A DNA stretch of 64,000 nucleotides from Amborella trichopoda (lineage: Eukaryota; Streptophyta; Magnoliopsida; Amborellales; Amborellaceae): contig NW_006500327.1 in NCBI RefSeq assembly GCF_000471905.2, positions 1,058,080 through 1,122,079 of the forward strand, read 5' to 3'. This document shows positions 46,701-58,010 of the stretch, in pieces (within the stretch, counting starts at the first letter, position 1; the number at the start of each line of letters is the position of its first letter). Under the pieces are notes generated by a model. That model made no database searches. It was given only the letters and a program-made list of their open reading frames with translations, and had not been told where the DNA came from. A program made the translations under genes and the position numbers.

Positions 46701-46880
46701 TACACAACCATCTTTCACCAACACCGCATGCATCTTTAATTTTTCAGGTTGAGAAATCTGAACTGTCAAATTTTAAAATTTCATATCTGTTTGAACTTCC
46801 TCCAGCCAACTTCAAATATCTGTCATCTGCCACAAACCTCGTGCCCAACAAGGATCTTAAACCCTAAGGCTCTGTTACCA
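43795..46880 (-). pseudogene. Ty1/copia retrotransposon body, broken and 3'-truncated
   Basis: Read on the minus strand from the primer-binding site (46880 to 46868, TGGTAACAGAGCC): gag start (VLVKDGCVVALKGKEKKPEKM, 46584-46769), gag UBN2-type region (46243-46485), zinc knuckle CWSCEKLGHVRKDC (about 46124-46168), protease-to-integrase segment with GALVV..GELVGNLYRLVG and WHARLSHE (45555-45854), integrase core with TPQQNSVVERMNRT (about 45060-45480), and reverse transcriptase with AQLVVKGYAQK, EIFSPVV and LEQLDVK (44128-44403), then YVDD (about 43860-43900). Stops and frameshifts separate these. The RNase H and 3' LTR are missing: the body ends where the LINE begins. An autonomous element once, now inactive. 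Confidence 0.88.
43897..43995. repeat. Tandem pair, about 47 bp, inside the copia RT
   Basis: TCACCATATCCATGAAAATA then GG and CACAATGGTCAGCTTCATATC occurs twice in direct succession with two or three differences. It lies just upstream (in coding sense) of the YVDD box. Confidence 0.8.
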
Positions 46881-47468
46881 ATTATAGAGGATAGAAACCA
46901 AGGTTTGAAAAAAATAAAGGAAACAAAAATAGTGCAGAAAAATAAAAGAAGAGAGACAAAGATTTTCATGGTTCGGCAAGTTGCCTATATCCATAGGGCA
47001 GCAAAGTTCTCTTTCACTAATAAGAAAAACACCATGTAAGCATGGAGAATAAAAGGGATTACAAACTCTCTCTCTAGCCCTAAAACATAGTCTTTTTCTC
47101 TCTAGAACACCCACCCAAAAGGACTAAAGAACTAACCCTTCTCTCAGTATTTTACCTTGCATTATATTCACTCTACAAAGCTTAACTTTATAAAAAGAAG
47201 AACCTAATATGCCAATCACGTGAGGCTCCATATTTTTTCCAATCATTTAGGAGTGAAGAAATTCTATCTCCTATGGGTCACGTGCTATCCAAATCCATAA
47301 GGATGCACTTCCCATAGAAATAGGCTATCCACAACTCTAGAGAATATAGGTAGTTATTTCATAGATTAGGTTTCCTAAAAACAATATTTAGTTTCCTAAA
47401 CATATGGCCTAACTCAAAGGGTCACGTAACTTCCCTTAAACGAAAGAAATATGACTTTGTCGCCAACA
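46881..47468 (-). repeat. 5' LTR of the copia element (about 588 bp)
   Basis: On the minus strand it starts TGTTGGCGACAAAG at 47468 and ends directly before the primer-binding site at 46880. It contains the ATGGTTCGGCAAGTTGCC type of motif common in copia LTRs and CT-rich tracts. The matching 3' LTR is absent from the window, so the outer boundary rests on the TGTTGG start alone. Confidence 0.6.
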
Positions 47469-47975
47469 CATGGATCCTTTTGGAATCTTCTTGTTTTATT
47501 AAGCATTCTTTATAACATCTAGAGATTTTTATTCTTTTTTTTTTTGAGCAAACACGTGAACTTTGAAAATGTCCATGAAGTTTAGAATATCTATGAATTC
47601 AACCAATTAATGTATAACTGATAATTTCTTGCTACTCATTATCAAACAAATGTTGGTAATATTGTTAGATGTGGTTATCGCTTCATAATGTAGCAGTATC
47701 ACTAAATCCTCTTCTTCATGGAACAAGAAATCCCACACCCTGCATTCATGTCAGTATCTGACACGTGTACCCATGCCTATGCAACATAGGTGCCACCTAC
47801 AAGTTACACCTTGTGACCCCACTTCTTCATAAGCCACTCTACAAGAAGTCAAACTCTTGAGTTCAAATGTGTGGTTAGATTTTGATAATGATTTCATCAC
47901 AATTTGTTCACTTTACCCTCAAACCAGTAACAAGGTAGTATTTTAGAACCAGCAATGAAGAAAGCAAATGAAATA
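47469..47975. other. Unassigned sequence
   Basis: A stretch at about 47745-47810 (GTATCTGACACGTGTACCCA...) resembles a word common in plant retroelements, but no boundaries are visible. Confidence 0.3.
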
Positions 47976-47990
47976 GACAAAGATAGGGGT

Positions 47991-48390
47991 GTCAAGACGT
48001 TGGCTTGGGTATGATCAAGGATGGCTTGCATGGGTGGACGACAAGGTTGAGCTTGATTTGAGCATAAATGCCCAGCTTGAGCTTGGCCAATTTACTTGAA
48101 CAAGCCCATAAGCAAGATGTTCATGTCATAAACAACCAAGCACAATCTTATAAACAAGGAAATATATAATATGATATATATACTATAATAACTCAGGTGG
48201 AGTTTCTTATTTAAGGTGAGACCAATCTAATATAATATATATTGTATGCTTTTTGCTACACACATATCTCTAAAACAAGTTCAAGATCAAGTTGAGCTTG
48301 TCTCAGCTTGAGCTTAGCGTCTTCAATAAACAGGTAATCTGAGCTAGCTAACAAGCTGGCTTGGCTTGTTGAGACCCTTAAGTAAACATG
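47991..48390. mobile_element. hAT-like element with GAGCTTG-rich ends
   Basis: It starts TAGGGGTGTCAAGACGTTGG and ends CTTGTTGAGACCCTTA. The reverse complement of the end is TAAGGGTCTCAACAAG, an imperfect inverted repeat of the start. Subterminal regions on both sides are full of GAGCTTG/CAAGCTC words. The 8-bp flanks (GACAAAGA and AGTAAACA) do not match well. Confidence 0.5.
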
Positions 48391-49880
48391 AAATCAACAA
48401 AAAATAAGAACCACGTAAAGCAGCCTTAATTGTAAGCGGTAATAAAAAGTGAGAGGCTATATCAATAAACTAAATGGCCTTAGATTTTTCTCATTTATAA
48501 ATTTTGCTAGTTGTGGAAGAAATCACATAAGAGTACTGAAGTTTTTATGCATTGATACATTGATCCTCCCAAAATGTGATTCTACAAAATAAGGACGAGA
48601 GACAGACTCCAATGATAGCAACCATAGAAGACACACAATGAGAAACCCGACTCACTCTTGATCATTCAGGATCTTGAGTTTTCTTTATCGAAATATGGGT
48701 TCGTGAGGAGTTCCAAATGCTTACAAAGACATTTATTTCATTTACATCGAAGCTTGGTTAGGCAAGTTAGGAATACCCTTGATCAATCAAGGGTTCGCTA
48801 ACCAAACCAGCTCCATATAGAATACCCAGTCTTGTGCATATTAACTACCGAATGCTTCCCATAATACATTTTAAAAAGTGGGATCTATCATCTCACCATT
48901 ATGTTCCTTTCTCAACTTTATACCACATTCTACCGGCACAATTATCCAATTGCAAGGTTTCATTTTAAATTTCTTAATAATGTCTTTTCTGAAACGCTTT
49001 TGAGATTTAAAAATTCCATTCATTATATGTTTCATTTCAAGGCTAAGAAATTAAGAAATGAGCCCAATGTCAATCATCCTGAACTCTTGATACATGCCCG
49101 GATTATATTTCGTAAAGATCAAGTCATCAACATATAAACAAACAAAGAAAATATATCCCCCTTTGTATGCCATATTTCAGTGGCATTGCAGTGAAACAAA
49201 TAGATAATGGAATTCTTATATCTGAAAAAGGCCTATGCAAAATAAATTTTGAAGAAATTTAAAATGTACTAAAACAATCCAGTAAATACACAAGTACAAT
49301 GGTGCATAGTTAAGGCAATGATGAAACGATAGGCTTTAAAAGTATTGTGGGAAGGCTAGATATATCCCATGACGGCCGCTACGGCGATCCGGAAGAGGGA
49401 TCTCAAATTTTAAGTGTTTGAATTGCGATCCCCATTGCTCAGGATCAATATCTTAAATGGTTGGGACCACCTCGATGGCTGTTATGTTTAATTTTTATAA
49501 AATTAGGCACTGTAGTCAAAAAATAGTTTTATTTCTTAAGATACATTATCTAATTCAAGTTCTTAGTGGAAATTGTAAAATTAAATAGTGTAGTCTTGAT
49601 TTTTTGCATGATCCAAAAAGGTTGGGATCAAGATCCAAAGAGGTCGGATCGAGATCCGTAGAATATGCATCTTACGGACAGCGCTTCCTACCATATGAAT
49701 CTTTAGCATTAAGATCCCCTGCCGAATCCCTAAATCGCTTCCAATCCATTCTTGATTTCAACAACATGGTTTGAAACCCTATGATGATTGTTGATAAGCT
49801 GATAAGATGAGTGGCTGAGATTGCACATCTTATGCACACTAAAGGTTATTCAAATATGGATGACTAGTCCTTTTATCCTT
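48391..49880. other. Intergenic, nothing recognised
   Basis: A GGATC-rich patch at 49370-49700 resembles the ends of other elements here, but no termini could be paired. A frame at 48901-49137 lacks a domain; the word TCAAGTCATCAACATATAAA at about 49118 may be a scrap of a copia YVDD region on the minus strand. Confidence 0.35.
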
Positions 49881-49904
49881 TTTGGTTATCAGTTGCTCGG
49901 TAAG

Positions 49905-50162
49905 GTACCAAAGACTAACTTTGTTGTGGACTGCTCCTCCTTTGGGATGTGTCAAGTTGAATATTGATGGGCCATATACATGCTATCAGGTCCCATTGCA
50001 TGGTAGGCGTACCTATGACCATGAGAGCAATTTCTTGAAAGGCGTCTCATGTAGTTTTTGCTACTGTACCAGTTTGGAGTTGAGGGCTCTATTTCAAGGT
50101 GTTGGAAGGGCCAAGGAGATCCACTCTCAAGGCTTTGGATTCAGGCCAATTCACAAGCTCTA
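49905..50162 (+). pseudogene. RNase H-like (RVT_3) fragment of a LINE
   Basis: The translation LLWTAPPLGCVKLNIDGPYT, then FLKGVSCSFCYCTSLELRAL and GVGRAKEI, matches the start of the plant LINE-type RNase H domain: W..PP.GW.KLN.DG, then NFLKGFS, then a TS.EAE.RAL helix. The first catalytic Asp (NIDG) and a Glu (SLELRAL) are present. The domain stops before its C-terminal half, and the central GG-rich segment is replaced. No other LINE part adjoins it, so it is an isolated relic. Confidence 0.65.
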
Positions 50163-50219
50163 ATTTCATGTTTACATGGGGAATGAAAGTTCCTTGGCCT
50201 TCATGTGCATGGTACCCAG

Positions 50220-50550
50220 TGTTTCAAAAAGTGTTAGGCGGCTCCTAGACGGTCAGGGGGGTCCAGGCTGCCCAGCGCCTAGGCAGGCGCCCAAAACCTG
50301 GGTGGCCCAATAGAAATATTTTTTTTTTTGGGTTTTCTCTCTCTAAAATAGCCTCTAATGGGTTTTACGTTTTAAATGAACCTAAAACCACAATTTTGCC
50401 TCTTTAGTATTAAACAAATTAACCCAAAAATACCCTCAAGGAGCTGCAATTCCACCCTTGCGTGGGGCACAAGCCCTGGGCGGCCGCCTAGGCGAGTTCA
50501 GGCGCTCAGGGAAATCCGCCTAGGCGCTAGGCGGTCCGCTTTTTGAAACA
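50220..50550. mobile_element. TIR element with CCTAGGCG ends (331 bp)
   Basis: It starts TGTTTCAAAAAGTGTTAGGC and ends GCGGTCCGCTTTTTGAAACA, an exact TGTTTCAAAAAG-type inverted repeat continuing into GC-rich GCGCCTAGGC sequence at both ends, with an AT-rich middle. The same ends bound the element at 51052-52031. No target duplication was confirmed. Confidence 0.72.
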
Positions 50551-50764
50551 ATGAAGGTACCTTTCTATTTTGCTTGCTCTCTTGGCCATATGCACGCTTC
50601 ACATGTTTTCCACCAAGGAAACCAAGCAACTAAGCATCCAAGTAATATAGGTTCTCTCTCAAACACTTTGGTTGAGTTTTGGAGTTCGACTATGCAATGT
50701 TGGTATGTGAAGACAAATGTAGTTACTTAACATTTCATTTTTCTTAATTTTATTGGGTTTTGGC

Positions 50765-53083
50765 CAAGGTTTAAAAAAAGGGATCAGCAACTTGGATTGT
50801 CCACCCCAAAAACCGTGTCTAATCGGTGGATCGGCACGTTGGATTAGAGAATCGGCCGAACCGGCAAGTTTCGTCCCAATTTTTTTTTAAAAAATCACTA
50901 TAAATTTCTAAAAACAATGTTCATTGAGTTTCTAAAAGGAATTAGTGGTGGTGCATTATGTCCTTTTATTACTTTGTAAAAATAGATAAATACTGAGACG
51001 ATGTTATCCTGTCTGAATGTCTGTATAATTATTAATTATAATATTGCACCAAGGTTTCAAAAAACGCTAGGCGGCCCCTAGGTGGCCTGCCTGGCGCCCA
51101 GCACTCAGCACCTAGGCGAGCGCCTTGAGGTGCAAATTCTTAGTTTTTTTTATATATTTGCTATCCAAATGCACATATAAGCATATATTTGTATCAAAAT
51201 TTGTAATTTATTCCATTTGAAATTGACAATATCACAAGTTCACAACATACGTTTTTATATACAAACATATCACATGTCTCAACCTCTCAGGTAATCAGGT
51301 TGAGAATAACTTATTCAAAATTTCGAACCATACAAAACATTTAAAAGTCTAATGGGCTACTGTAAGGTCTCCAACTCTCATATTCTCCATATTTCATAGC
51401 CATAAAATAAACCATAATAACATCCAAGTCTCCAACTCTCCAAGTCATCAACAAACTGACTTCCAAAACTATAAAAAAACCAGTAAACCACACAACGAAA
51501 TAGTCCAAAAAGACAAAAAAATTACAAACCACATAACTAAAGAAAAATCGTTCAAACTCCAAATGTCTAAAGCCCAAACCAAAATGGTGCAATAAAGTAT
51601 TAAAGTTACTTCAAACGAAGAGAGAAGACAATCAAGACATCAATAAGAATTAGAATCATCTTCATTGCTTTCATCTGCAGTAGAATTGAAGCCGTCATCA
51701 TCAGAATCATCACCCTCATCAACATATTCCACAAGAAGTACTTTCGATTTCAGCAATTGCTTTAGATTCTAATAAATAAGTTTATGATTGAGGGTTTCTT
51801 GTTTTTTTTCAGTTTGGGGTTGAAAAATAAACCCCTAAACTTCTTTTATACAAACTTGGGGGTCAAAAGACCCATTTTGCCTTTTGGACGAAGTTTAAAA
51901 AAAAAAAATTCTAAACGGTGCTAGGTGCCTGCCCAAGTACAGCCACCCGTGTTGGGGCGCCCAGGTCGAGGTGCACCGAAATTTTTTTTTGGGGTGCCTA
52001 GGCGTCGAGCGGACCGTTTTTTTAAACACTGATTGCATCAAAATAATTTACAAATATTAGAAAACACTTCCATATCATAAGATTAAAAAAATAATTTCCC
52101 ATATAAGTGAAATTAGTATCACATCAAAACTTTTATTAACTCGCTTTACTCGTCCAAAATTATCGTAACCTAACTAATTATAATATTATACATTGAAATT
52201 GGAATTATTAGTTTATATTTTATAATCATTTTACGATACAAATAAGAATAAAATTTGCAATACTAATTATTGTAATATTATAATAAATGTGATTCAAAAA
52301 ACAAAGGTATGATCCTCACAAATAAATAAATCTAATGTGTTTAATAATTAATGTGGACAAAAATATAAAATTTAGAAACATAAATTTGCAATCATATTTT
52401 AGTAAAATCAGGAAAATAAATAAATAAATACTTGCAATGTGGGATAATTGATAAAGCAACTTGAAAATAAACTCTAAAGTGATATGAGCTAGTGTTATTT
52501 TCTCTATTAAAATATCCCATAAACTAGTCTTTTAATGGTTAATAAACAGGTATTAGTATTATTTTTCGCTTTTTTATTATCCTATGAGCTAGTAGTATTT
52601 TTTCTTTTTAATCCCAATTAGCTAATAGCTAATATGAGCTTTTTTTAGCGTTTTTTTTTTTGGGGGTAAGTATAATCCCATGAGCTAATAAAGCTATCAA
52701 ATCTTCGAGTGAGACAATGCTAACATGGACAATGAAGATTTATCCCCCATCAAAGAGACGTGAGATAAATTGGCATACAAAAGAGTTGAACAAGTTTAAG
52801 GTGTACCATGTGATGAGATGCAAGGCCACGTGATAGTGATGCAAGGTCCAAGAGAGATGACGTCACGGGTCACGTGGTGGGTCACCACATAAATTTTTTA
52901 ATAGGAAAAGTTAATAAAAAGGTGGAACCAGTTGGGACGTCTGGTTCTCTCTGAACCAGTACGGACCGCTGGTTCAGGAGGGGATCCGACCGGATCTCGT
53001 TTTATTACAAGATCCAGAACGATATGGACGATTCTTGATCCCGATCAGGCGATTCCAATCCGGGTCCCTGAATTTCAAACCTT
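50765..53083. mobile_element. Mutator-like element (2.3 kb) with perfect 9-bp target duplication
   Basis: It starts CAAGGTTTAAAAAAAGGGAT and ends GAATTTCAAACCTT. It is flanked by GGTTTTGGC on both sides (50756-50764 and 53084-53092), an exact 9-bp duplication typical of the Mutator superfamily. Subterminal regions are GGATC/CCGG-rich. There is no transposase: the longest frames lack domains, and about 1 kb is another element (51052-52031). It is probably a non-autonomous derivative. Confidence 0.75.
51052..52031. mobile_element. TIR element with CCTAGGCG ends, nested (about 980 bp)
   Basis: It starts AGGTTTCAAAAAACGCTAGG and ends GAGCGGACCGTTTTTTTAAA then CACTG, inverted repeats of the kind seen at 50220-50550. 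Flanks are ATTGCACCA (51043-51051) and ATTGCATCA (52032-52040), 9 bp with one mismatch. It lies entirely inside the 50765-53083 element. An acidic-looking minus frame near 51650-51730 is low complexity (GATGA-rich). Confidence 0.7.
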
Positions 53084-53230
53084 GGTTTTGGCTGAAGAGC
53101 TTGATGAGTGAGACTATTCATTGTACACTTTTTTTTCAATAAATTAACTAAAAAATGCAATAGAAAGTTAAATTGCACTAACTCATGAATAGTGCGTAAA
53201 AGAAATAGATAACATAAAAAAAGGTATCCA

Positions 53231-53425
53231 AGTAAGCCATAAATTCATCATCAGCATCCAGGGCTTATCCCAACTACCTGGGATCGACTACGCAAATTCT
53301 GTTTCGCTATTCCGCTCTATGAAGGGCCACACCCTCAGTTAAATCATAAATCACCATATCTCTTTTCGTTACTTCCATCCATGTTATTTTGGGCCTTCGA
53401 CTTGAACCAAAGCACCCATCTAAAT
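53231..53425 (-). repeat. RTE-type LINE 3'-end fragment
   Basis: ATCATCAGCATCCAGGGCTT then ATCCCAACTACCTGGGATCG, followed by a TTCGCTATTCCGCTCTATGA block and CTTCCATCCATGTTATTTTG, aligns with the 3' end of the longer RTE copy at 55240-56650 in the same orientation. It includes only the tail and part of the 3' UTR. Confidence 0.7.
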
Positions 53426-55235
53426 GCTTTAGACCAATTAGTTTAAAACCAGTAGAAGAATCACTAAAAATTTAAAACCGTTTTTCAAAACTCAAACCAA
53501 GAAACATCTAAAGAAAGGCATCAAGAATCAGATTATGTGAGCTATTATGCATTGATGTCTAGTTCCTCAAAAGAAATGATGATGCCACTATTGGCACCTT
53601 TGAAGATCTTTAGTCTTAAATGCAAAAGCAACCAATCAGCCACCTCTTCCGTGGATAAATTGTTCTTCTGAGTTGCATCAATTCAAACATACTCCAATTT
53701 CGTTCACAATTAGAAAAGCTACATGGATACTTAAAGCTTTACTAGCAATGTTTTGCATTTCTGTGAAGTGTCCATAGTTCAAATAAAAAATTAATTCATT
53801 AAAACCCTTTGAATTAATATAATAAGAACTCTAATGAATTTTATGTATCTAGGCTGTTTTGTGTCCTGCCAAGATAGCAAGGTCAATACCAGGAGATCCA
53901 TCATCTTTGTGATGCTTGGACAACAATAAATATGTCTTAATCCATATAACTAAGATTCATTTTCATAAATAGTTTTATGAAGAAGTCATGCAATGCTTGT
54001 GGAAATAAACCTCCTTCTTTAAAATAATAGAAAGATTAGCAAATGTACACATTTTACAAGTAAAGTGGTTAACATATACATATGGTTATCACCCTTAACA
54101 GGAAACCATGCGTTATAGGCATTTGTGAGAACTTCCAATTCCCAACTTAAGGTGGTAACTATACTTATATATTAATCCCTTTGCGTGTGAAACAGGTGAG
54201 AATTGCAAACCCTTCTAAATTTTACAAGCAAAGAGACAACTTCCACTAGAATTCCATGACTACTTCACATAAAATCTATGAAAATGAATCCTACTAATGA
54301 GGATAAAGGAATAATAACTATTGACCCGCCTAAACATTATAGAAGTGATGGATCTCTTGGTATTGAGTTGATAGTCTTGGACAGTACTCTCAAAATAGCC
54401 CATGGATATAAAATCACCGAAATTCTTGTTACAAAATTCAAAGAGTCAAGAAATTAGGTTATTTTCATGCCTTCATGTGAATGGTGGATCCTTTATGGAC
54501 ATCAAATTTGGAAAATGCATAAGATTATCATATGAATTTTGTACCAGCCATGTAGCTCCTTTGGTTGTAACAAAATCAAAGTCCCTTTGAATCCCGCCCA
54601 TTGGATAAGTGGAATCATGATCCATAGATAAGATAAATGATATGGTGCTTGTACACTATATTGCCTAGAACCCCAACATTGTTGAATTTTTGGGGCATTC
54701 CATTCCTATCTTTTTGCTCAGCTTGTTTCTTATCTTCTAGCCATAACCATTGAATCAAAGCACCATGTTTTTTATGAATATGTCATCGATGACTCGAGCC
54801 CCAACATCTAATTCTAAAACATCTTTCATCATGGTTTCTTTTCTTTTCTTTTTTTTGGGGCTATAGTATTTAATACTCTCTGTTTCTCTCACGTTTGTGT
54901 GCGTGTGTGGTGTCCCTCTCTCTCTCTCAACTTTATTTAATACGATGCATTCAATTTGTTCAATGAAATGAATGTTCATGCCTTCATGACAAGGAAGCCA
55001 TGGCTCTGATAATGGGGTTGTTTTGATGAATGTTGGTCTATGGAGTAGAGTGGGTGGAGAGAGCAAGAATTGAAGGCACCAAATTTTTCTAAAAGTTTTG
55101 CTCATTTTTTCCACTCAAGCCAACAGGCCAAAGTACCCTTCCATCTAAAAGGGGACATCTAGCTAAATAAGCGCATGCGTAACTATGACATTCAAAAGTG
55201 GTTCTGACCATGGCGTATGCCATTTTGAGGGTTAT
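53426..55235. other. Intergenic, nothing recognised
   Basis: No gene or element boundary is seen. A GT/CT-rich simple stretch lies at 54893-54930. Confidence 0.4.
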
Positions 55236-55239
55236 TAAG

Positions 55240-56650
55240 CATAACTATCCCATATACAATCATTCGAGCCTTATCCCACTATTTGGGGTCGGCTACATGA
55301 ATCCTATTCGACCATTCTGCTCTATTAAAGGCTATGCACTCAATTAAACCATACGTCACCATATATCTTCTAACTACTTCCATCCATGTCCTTTTGAGCT
55401 TTCCTTTTACGCTTTAGAGCCTTCCACTTGAAACAAATTGCCTCTCTTAGCAGGTGTTGTATTAGGTGTACGTTGTACACGGCCAACCCACCTAAGTCTA
55501 CTTTCCCTCATCTTATCGCCTATTGGAGTCATCCCTAAGTTCCCTCGGATATATTCATTCTAAATTCTAGCCTTGCTTGTCATATCACTCATCCATCTCA
55601 ACATCGTCATCTCAGCTACCCTCATCTTATGAATAAGAATTTTCTTGACCATCCAACATTCTGTCCCATAAAATATGGTTGGTCTTATAATCATCATATA
55701 GAACTTCCCCTTTAGTTTTATTAGTAAATGCGGCAATCACATAAAACTCTAGATGCACATCTCCATTGTGCCCACCCCTCTAATTCTTTGTGCAACATTG
55801 TCGTGAATCTCTCTATTCTCCTGGATTATCAACCCAAGATATCGAAAATAAGCTCTTTTAGGTATTTCTTGGACATCAATCTTAACTACCTCCTCGTTTC
55901 TACTTCTACTATACTGAACTTGCATTTCATATACTCCGTCTCAATCCGGCTAATTTTCAAACCTTTAGAATCTAGAGCATCCCTCCAAAGTTCTAACTTT
56001 GCATTGACATGGCCACTATTCTCATCAATTAAAATTATGTCATACATGAACAACATACACTATGGTGCCTCATCCTGTAGATGCCTAGTTAACTCGTCCA
56101 TAACCAAAACAAAGAGATATGGGCTCAACACTGATCCCTGATGGTGGCCTATTGTCACTGAAAATTCATGTCTCACCACTAGTTGTACTCACACCAGTTA
56201 GAGCTCCTTCATACATATCTCTCATGATGCCAATATATCTTCTAGAGACTCCTTTTTTTTGTAACACCTACCAAATTAACTATCTAGATACCATATCATA
56301 TGCTTTCTCTAAATTAATAAAGAGCATGTGGATGGAGGTCTCTTCCCTTCTCCCTAAACATCTCAATCAGCTGCCTAAATAGGAAAATAGCCTCAATTGT
56401 TGGCCTCCCTAGAATAAAACCGAACAGATTTCTGATACACTCGTTTCATGCCTTAGTCATTGCTCAATCACTCTCTTCCACAACTTCATAGTGTCGCTCA
56501 CAATTTTGATCCCTCGATAGTTCGTGGGGTTTTATATGTCTCCTTAGTTCTTACAAATAGGTACCACAATACTTTTTCTCCATTTGTCTAGCATTTTCTT
56601 TGTTTTGAGCATATTTTCTTTGTCCTCAACATCTTGTTGAACACACATAC
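55240..56650 (-). pseudogene. RTE-type LINE, 5'-truncated reverse transcriptase
   Basis: On the minus strand the translation shows the C-terminal half of an RTE-clade reverse transcriptase. It has PYLFVLVMDELTRHLQDEAP (about 56060-56130) and LFMYDIILIDEN, where LFADDIVL is usual, then NAKLELWRDALDSKGLKISR and TEYMKCKFS. Further on come the YLG, ML-Y and MRMLRWM regions (55550-55900). The element ends in the conserved GGATTCATGTAGCCGACCCC tail at about 55280-55300. Frameshifts and stops break it, and the catalytic Asp pair is altered, so it is dead. Upstream RT motifs fade by about 56650. Confidence 0.82.
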
Positions 56651-56677
56651 ATACATACATTATATCTATCAAAAATT
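56651..56677. repeat. (ACAT)n simple repeat
   Basis: A short ACATACATACAT run next to the truncated end of the RTE LINE. Confidence 0.7.
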
Positions 56678-56679
56678 GT

Positions 56680-57525
56680 TACCTATAATGAATACAACTT
56701 CAGCTTATGCTCTCAGCCATCAGATCTTGATTGGATGGTTAAATATACATATTACTATTTGAATTTTAATATCCCCAAAAAATTTCTACTCCTGTGGGAG
56801 CATACTATCCATCTACTGCCTCGGGCAAAACTTACACTAGGAATATCTTTTAGATCCCAAATTTTGGGATGTGATCTCTATAACCAAGCAACCAACCTCA
56901 AAGAAAAAAAAAATTAACCCTTACTCTCTATGTGCCTAAGAAAAATGGTATCCCAAGATTGCACCGGAACCATCCAAGTTATGGAATGAATGATCTAAAT
57001 GTTCAAAAACTTAAAATTCAAAATTTTTTCTTTGAAAATAATAATCTAGATACAATTAGACGGATCCCAAACTTTCAAATAAAAAAAAAAAGAAAAAATG
57101 CCCAAAAAGTATTTTGCCCAAGGGAGTAAATACATAAGATGCTCTTGAGGGAGCAATAGTATACACTATCTTTTAATATTTTTTATAGAAATCTGTTCAA
57201 GATGAAATTTTGGGTTCATACTACATATTAGAGGGCACAAAAAAAAATATAAAACACATATTTTCTAAAATCGAAAAAGACCAAACTACCTCTTGATATG
57301 GCAGGGGTAATTTGGTCATTTGAACTTTTGAAAATATTTTATAATATTTTTAATATTTTTCTATAGTGTGATGTGGTGTCTAGCATGTCAACCCAAAATT
57401 TCAGCTTAATCTGATAGGTAGAAAAAATGTTAAAACTCAAAAAGTAACATGCACTTTCAACCATCCAATCAAGATCTAAAGATTGGGACCAAAACTAAAG
57501 TACTACTCATTTTAGGTGATAACCT
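56680..57525. mobile_element. TIR element (about 845 bp) enclosing a family-B unit
   Basis: The left end (TGTTACCTATAATGAATACA... ATCAGATCTTGATTGGATGG) and the right end (CCATCCAATCAAGATCTAAA ... CATTTTAGGTGATAACC) are inverted repeats of about 70 bp. The interior 56788-57170 is a family-B unit with GGGAGCATACTATCC and GAGGGAGCAATAGTATAC ends, homologous to 26318-26970. It is non-coding. Confidence 0.6.
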
Positions 57526-57530
57526 ATTGG

Positions 57531-58010
57531 TATATATATATATATATATATAATATATACTCTTTTCATTTTGATGAACAATTACAAAAAACAAAATTTG
57601 AAGATGCACCCTAAAAATGTTCTTTAACCCACTTAACATAGGCCGTCCGTTTAGTGAGATGCTTTAAGCTTAGGCTTAGAAGGAATTTTTTTTTTTTTCC
57701 TTTTCGAAATTTTGTAGAAGGCTTTGTTATCATTAGATGAACAATGTTAGAAAAGAGAAAAATTATTTTGGGTTAATAAAGGCCTAGATCTAAAATTTCA
57801 CCAAGTGGACAATCTAGATTCATTATTGGAAGGGGCTCATTTTGACAATATCTAAGGTGCAAATTGAATTTTTTTTCTTTTTTTTTTTTTAGATTTTGAT
57901 TATTGAGATGAGAAAAGTGCCTGGGCAAAATCTCACAAATATGGTTTTTTAGAAGTATGGTTTCAATATCTTACAATAACATGGTGACATGAAATCACTC
58001 CACTACATAT
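57531..58010. mobile_element. Relative of the nested MITE at 36411-36959
   Basis: After a TA microsatellite (57531-57553) the sequence follows the 36411-36959 MITE for about 450 bp in the same orientation, sharing TACTCTTTTCATTTTGATGAACAATTACAAAA-type order and the TTATCATTAGATGAACAATG block. Its right end (ACATGAAATCACTCCACTAC) resembles the inverted left end of the other copy. Its left terminus is lost at the microsatellite. Confidence 0.65.

Noticed and set aside
47745-47810. CACGTG-containing stretch as a G-box promoter element
   Set aside because: No gene start lies nearby, and the words around it are typical of dispersed repeats.
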